The position numbers and the translations under genes are program-made. A DNA stretch of 64,000 bases, taken from positions 504,699,303 through 504,763,302 of the forward strand of contig OY856409.1 in the NCBI GenBank assembly GCA_963693085.1, given 5' to 3'. The notes beneath the pieces are model-generated. The model did no database searches and was not told the DNA's origin. It was given only the letters and a program-made list of their open reading frames with translations. This stretch comes from Alisma plantago-aquatica. Its lineage: Eukaryota; Streptophyta; Magnoliopsida; Alismatales; Alismataceae. Shown here piece by piece: positions 59,667 to 64,000 of the stretch; position 1 is the stretch's first letter; each line of letters starts with the position of its first letter.

Positions 59667-61904
59667 CCAAGCGACGAGGTGTGTTGATCTTCGAGTTAAT
59701 TGGCCACTCCACACAAAGTTGCGTGTGATTTGGTCCAGTTTCTCACAGATGGATATGGGTACTTTTGATGACTGCATGATGTGTATTGCTGTTGAATTTA
59801 AGCTTGCTTTGGCCAGTGTGATACGTCGAGCTAAAGACAAAGTTCTGTTTGCCCAGCTATTCACCTTTACTTGGAATCTGATGATGAGATCAAGGTACAG
59901 GGCCTTCGCATTCCGCTTGTGCACAATAGGAACGCCTAGATGTTTTCCTAATTCTAGTACGTGTGGCATACACAGTTTCCTGCTTATTTCTCTTCTACTT
60001 GCTAGTACTGGCGTGTTAGACGCAAAAAATAAGACTGAGGATTTCTCCTGGGATATCTGTAGGCCCGATGCTTTTTCTAGCCGTCTTAGGCAATTCCTCA
60101 CACACTTTGCTTGCATCAAAGAAGCTTCTCCAAATAACACCAGGTCGTCTGCGAAGCAAAGGTGGGAGAAGGCTATCTTTTTCTTTGTGAATGTTGTCGG
60201 CTTCCATTTTCCATCTCTGACTTCCTTTTCAATTTCCTGGCTGAATCTGTCCATGCATAACACAAAAATGTACGGAGATAGTGGGTCTCCCTGCTTTACT
60301 CCTCGCGAAGGTTTGAATGCCTGCAGATTTTCCCCATTCCAGAGAACCGAAGAGCATCCAGTTGTTAGAATCTGCATAATAATGCGCACCAGGTTGTTCG
60401 GGATTGCAGTTTTTGTAACGTGTCTCTAATAAACTCCCAGCTAAGCTTGTCATATGCTTTTGAGATATCTATCTTGATAGCCATTGAGGGTTTCTTGTGC
60501 TTACACTTTTCCATCGAGTGGATTACCTCCTGCAAAAGGATGACGTTATCATGTAAACTCCTTCCCGGAATGAAACTCATCTGAACTGGAGAGATCCATT
60601 CGTCCATGAAGGGTTTGATTCGGTTAGCAATTACTTTTGATAGCACCTTAATTCATATGTTATTCAAGGAGATCGGGCGAAGGTAATTGCAGGATATAGG
60701 TGGGGATACTTTTGGAATCAAGATGATTGTGGAGTCCGCTGCTGTCTCCTCGAGTTCACCTTCAGTGAACGGTTGCTGGACGAAGGCTGCCTGTGAGGCA
60801 CTTCCTCATCATATCCCAGGTGTGTTGCAGGAAGCCCGCATCAATCCCATCCGGCCCGGGAGCTTTCAGTGGTGACATAGAGAACAGGCCGGCTTTTATC
60901 TCTTCTTCCTCAGGCATGCATCTTAGATAACTCATGTGTCTGTTCATGGCTAAGGTCGGAAATCTGCCTCCGTACTGCCGGGTATTAACTAATCTTTCAC
61001 CCGGGTTTCTATCAGTAAGTAAATCCGCGAAGTGGTTATGTACCATCTTGGAAAGCTCATTTGCGTCATGCACCCATTCATCGTGTTCATTCTTCAGCCT
61101 GGTAATTTTATTTTTCAGCCGTCGTGCTTTTACGCAGGTGTGGAAAAAGTATAGTGATTGTTGTTATCTCCCAACCTTAGCCACTCACAGTGTGATTTCT
61201 GTCTAAGTTCGATCTCTTCTAATCGCAACTCATCCAGAATTTGTGCTGGATATCGAGCATTACGTTCTCTAACTCATCATCCTGACCCTCGGCTAACATC
61301 TCCTGAGTAGAGAGCAATTCTATTTGCAGCATTTTCTTCTTCTTCCATCTGTCATTCCGTACTCTTTGGTCCCATTTCGTGGCTATGTCTAAGAACCTCT
61401 TCGAGTTGTCCATGAAATTTCGGTCTCCTTCCCAGGTATTGTTCACCATCTCCTGGAAATGGGGGTGTTTTTGCTAGTGTTCCCAGGTTCTATTGTGTCT
61501 TTTGAAGTTCCGTTTGCCTCTGTTTGAGTTTTAGAGCACTGGTGCGTGGTCTGAAATGATCCGTTCCACTATTTTTCTGTCGAGTTGGTAAACTTCCCCC
61601 CCCCCATTGCTTGTTTCCCACCGCCCTATCTAATCTTGATTGGAGGAGTCCTCTCTTGAAAGTCATTAATGGGCCACAGGTGTGGAGTTCCGCTAACTCA
61701 CATATTATCCTTCCACAGCACCCAAATGCCGCCCGAGAATCCCTTTGCTTCAACACGATGTGATCGTAAGAAGCTAGGAGTTTTGATAACTCAATCAGCC
61801 TGGGAACCACCGATCTGTGGTTCAAGAATTGCCATCACTGATACCTTGTATTTGGTAACCAGTTCCTTTTTGTTCAATTAATAAAGATACATTTTATATA
61901 ATTA
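59667..61904 (-). mobile_element. LINE-3, 5' part (endonuclease fragment and reverse transcriptase)
   Basis: Minus order from about 61880: a truncated APE endonuclease beginning LVTKYKVSVMAILEPQIGG with a TGA or TAG soon after, fragments down to 61219, RT N-terminal region 61073-60762 (SPLKAPGPDGIDAGFLQ), 60646-60365 (MSFIPGRSLHDNVILLQEV, KIDISKAYDKLSW) and the RT palm 60389-59667. The palm has GVKQGDPLSPYIF and an intact catalytic CFADDLVLF. ORF1 and the start of ORF2 are absent, so the element was 5'-truncated at insertion. The right edge (61880-61904) is approximate. The RT reads on into 52031 after removal of the MULE. Confidence 0.88.
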
Positions 61905-62015
61905 TTATGTATGGTGTGTGTGACCTTTAAGCAACTAAGAGATGGGATCTTCAATCCTTTTAAACTGTCTATTTAGCAGTGAGATTGGGATTAGGGTAAT
62001 AATGGATATGTGACA
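61905..62015. other. Short stretch between LINE-3 and the copia RT half
   Basis: AT-rich with no recognised feature. Its right end is the inferred junction of the insertion stack with the interrupted copia element. Confidence 0.4.
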
Positions 62016-62420
62016 TCAAAATACATGATTGGGAAACTGAGAGTCCATATAAAATAGAGGTTGTTCTATGGAAATGCGTCGGTCAAGAATAGCATTTAAG
62101 AAAGTATTTTTGCTTTCAAGTTGATGAAGTGGCCATATACAAAGAACAAAAAGACAGAGAACTATCGTAGTAGTGGATGCTTTAATTATAGGACCAAATG
62201 TATGATTTTGGTGAAATATAGGAATACGAGTAAATGCTTTTGCAATTAATCTATCTTTAAGGTGTTCAATAGAACTGATCGGCATTTTATGGCATAAACT
62301 CATTTGAACCTAACAACATTTGTTCATGAAGGGTGAGAAACCAGATACCAAGTAGCATTATGATGAAAAGACACTCATTTCTTCATCCATAGAGGTGAAG
62401 CATGATAGATATTTGATGGA
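62016..62420 (-). pseudogene. Copia pol: reverse transcriptase N-half
   Basis: On the minus strand this reads SIEHLKDRLIAKAFTR, HNHTFGPIIKASTTT-like text and PLHQLESKNTFLNAI, then QPLFYMDSQFPNHVF. These match copia RT motifs (RLVAKGFTQ; PVVKPTTIR; LHQLDVKNAFLNG; QPPGF-DPQFPNHVCKL). The catalytic Asp of the DVKNAFLNG motif reads Glu (ESKNTFLN). It stops exactly before KLHKALYGL, the motif at which the copia fragment at 34285 begins, so the two are best read as one gene split by inserted DNA. Upstream traces (NEFMP, 62330) match the CKWV region. Confidence 0.82.
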
Positions 62421-64000
62421 TGACTTGAAACATTTGGGCTCAGAGAGTAACTAGAGTCGTAAGATGGCAAAAAGGTACTCATTTATTCTGACATACATAT
62501 TGACATATTTGATTTACTTTTGGTGATATGACCCTATTACATAGAAAGGGGTACGGAAGAAGTGGTCACAGAGGGAAGGGGTGGTGTGCCACTCTGAGCT
62601 TAGCATTTGGAAAACTTCATGCATATATTTTTCCTTTTTGGTGGAAGGAAGGTATACAATGGAAAAAGAAGCATAAAGGAGGCATTGAATCATGTGCAAC
62701 ACTTGTTTTTATTAAATATATTATGTTATTTGTCTAATTGACTTCACTCAAATAATGATATCATAAGGGAATGCATGGCAACTACACATATATTATTCAC
62801 TAATTAGTAGACGAAACATCATATTTGACCTCTATAAGTTCCTCTAACACCTACCATCCTTTCCATGAACTATGATGCCAATATTGACAGGCTACAAAGG
62901 ATGCTTTCTAACCGTCGACATGTTTTTAGAAATGTAGTTCACATATTGAATTTACTTCAAATGAGAGAAGTTGTATGAATAAATTTCTATATGCAATGCA
63001 AACATGAATGTAAAGTAAGCCTACTAAATAATGGAATTAACTATCACAACATGAACTAAGAACTTAAACACGAATATTTTAAAGATACATGCAATGTAAG
63101 TAATATAAATTTAGAGAATGTATGAAAATCTAAAATGATGATATAAAATAAGAATACAAAATACACAGGTTTTGGTGGAAATGAGTATGTACCACTAAAA
63201 TTCCACCTAAACATAGAAATTTTCTAGTCCCCAAGAAAAAACTAAGCTTAAGAGGAGGGGAAAAAAACCTTGATGATCATCGATGTGGCCCCAAAAACTT
63301 AAAGAAGGTCCAGTTGGAGAGAATATGGAAAAGGGCTGGGACCTGAAACATGAAAGTTCCATGGTGTAATATTTGATGTGGTGTATATGGTAGCAGAAAT
63401 TGGTTTTTAGGATTCTTGTAGCAATGTTGACTCTCACACCGTAGTCCATCCAACAAGGTCCATAAAAACTCCTCCACTAGTAGACATAGTGCAGTACATG
63501 TGCATAGATCAACATGAATATTAATAGAATAGGAGTGGTGTGCATCTGGTGGCCCCATAATCTGCTCATTAGTGAAGACAGGAGATGGAATACCTTCTTA
63601 TATTTCTAAGGTGGTATGTGACAAGTCTACCATTGGTGCTGGCAACTGTGCAAAATTAGGTAAAGGATCTATCTCTTGATTCTTCTCACCACCTCTATCT
63701 GCATATAGAAATGTGATGCTAGCATAGGAGGAACTGTCTCATCTATAAAATTAGCTCAAGAAAAATTTGTATTCATATGTGCATCCTCCTAGTCTACCAC
63801 CCAATCAACATCAAGAATAATAGGAGTAGTGAGGTCTTTCACTATATCAACATGTGGACCTGGATCCTTCATGTGAAACACATCCAAAATCCTCCATGGA
63901 TTCTATGATAAATAAAATCTGAGAGGACAAAGAAATGAAGCATGGTGGCATGTATACCTCCATTTGGGGATGAACTTCATCACTACAAACAAATGGATAT
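62421..64000. other. No certain gene; possibly upstream part of the split copia element
   Basis: By position on the minus strand this would be the integrase end and the spacer before RT of the copia element whose RT half is at 62016-62420. I see no HHCC or DDE motifs. 63990-63400 reads partly open on the minus strand (for example PSPVFTNEQIMGPPDAHH) but without a recognisable domain. The short ORFs at 62514-62737 have no support. Confidence 0.35.

Overview
This window is intergenic DNA of a large, repeat-rich flowering-plant genome. The evidence is the set of element families present: plant L1-type LINEs with DUF4283/CCHC ORF1 proteins, Ty1/copia and probable Ty3/gypsy LTR sequence, a CACTA element with a Transposase_24 plus Ulp1-type gene, and a MuDR-type Mutator-like element (MULE) with a plant mobile domain gene. 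The background is AT-rich with long (TA)n tracts. I found no convincing single-copy host gene, tRNA, rRNA or CRISPR array. The species cannot be named from this sequence.

Layout. 1-10727: a long non-coding LTR-like repeat, split by a near full-length LINE (LINE-1, 4254-10174) with a perfect 17-bp target duplication. 11577-17670: a 5'-truncated, decayed copia element (gag, pol traces, complete 2.2-kb 3' LTR), itself hit by a short 5'-truncated LINE (13663-14470). 17671-21064: pyrimidine-rich DNA and ~0.5-kb repeat units. 21080-29669: LINE-2, interrupted inside its zinc-knuckle codons by a 3.46-kb solo-LTR-like insert (25164-28619). 29685-33180: mostly unassigned, with a second cluster of the ~0.5-kb units. 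33190-34285 and 62016-62420: two halves of one copia reverse transcriptase on the minus strand, apparently separated by a ~27.7-kb stack of younger insertions.

Inside that stack: two copies of a ~1.8-kb dispersed repeat (34300-36070 and 47110-48990), each running into microsatellites that hold two different short inverted-repeat elements; an LTR-like fragment (~36990-39745); a 7-kb CACTA element (40067-47058); and LINE-3 (50441 to about 61900), which is split by a 7.6-kb MULE (52032-59657) with a perfect 9-bp target duplication.

The MULE is the most interesting object. It encodes a transposase, a Myb/SANT-like protein and a four-exon plant mobile domain protein, all on the minus strand, and is bounded by CpG-rich arrays of a 27-bp dyad (CAATGCGTC-N9-GACGCATTG). 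Each gene seems to carry a single inactivating lesion, so this copy is probably recently dead. The CACTA element has a similar design: dyad-symmetric subterminal repeats, one 13-exon gene on the minus strand, and a 316-bp tandem duplication upstream of the gene whose units each form a ~190-nt hairpin.
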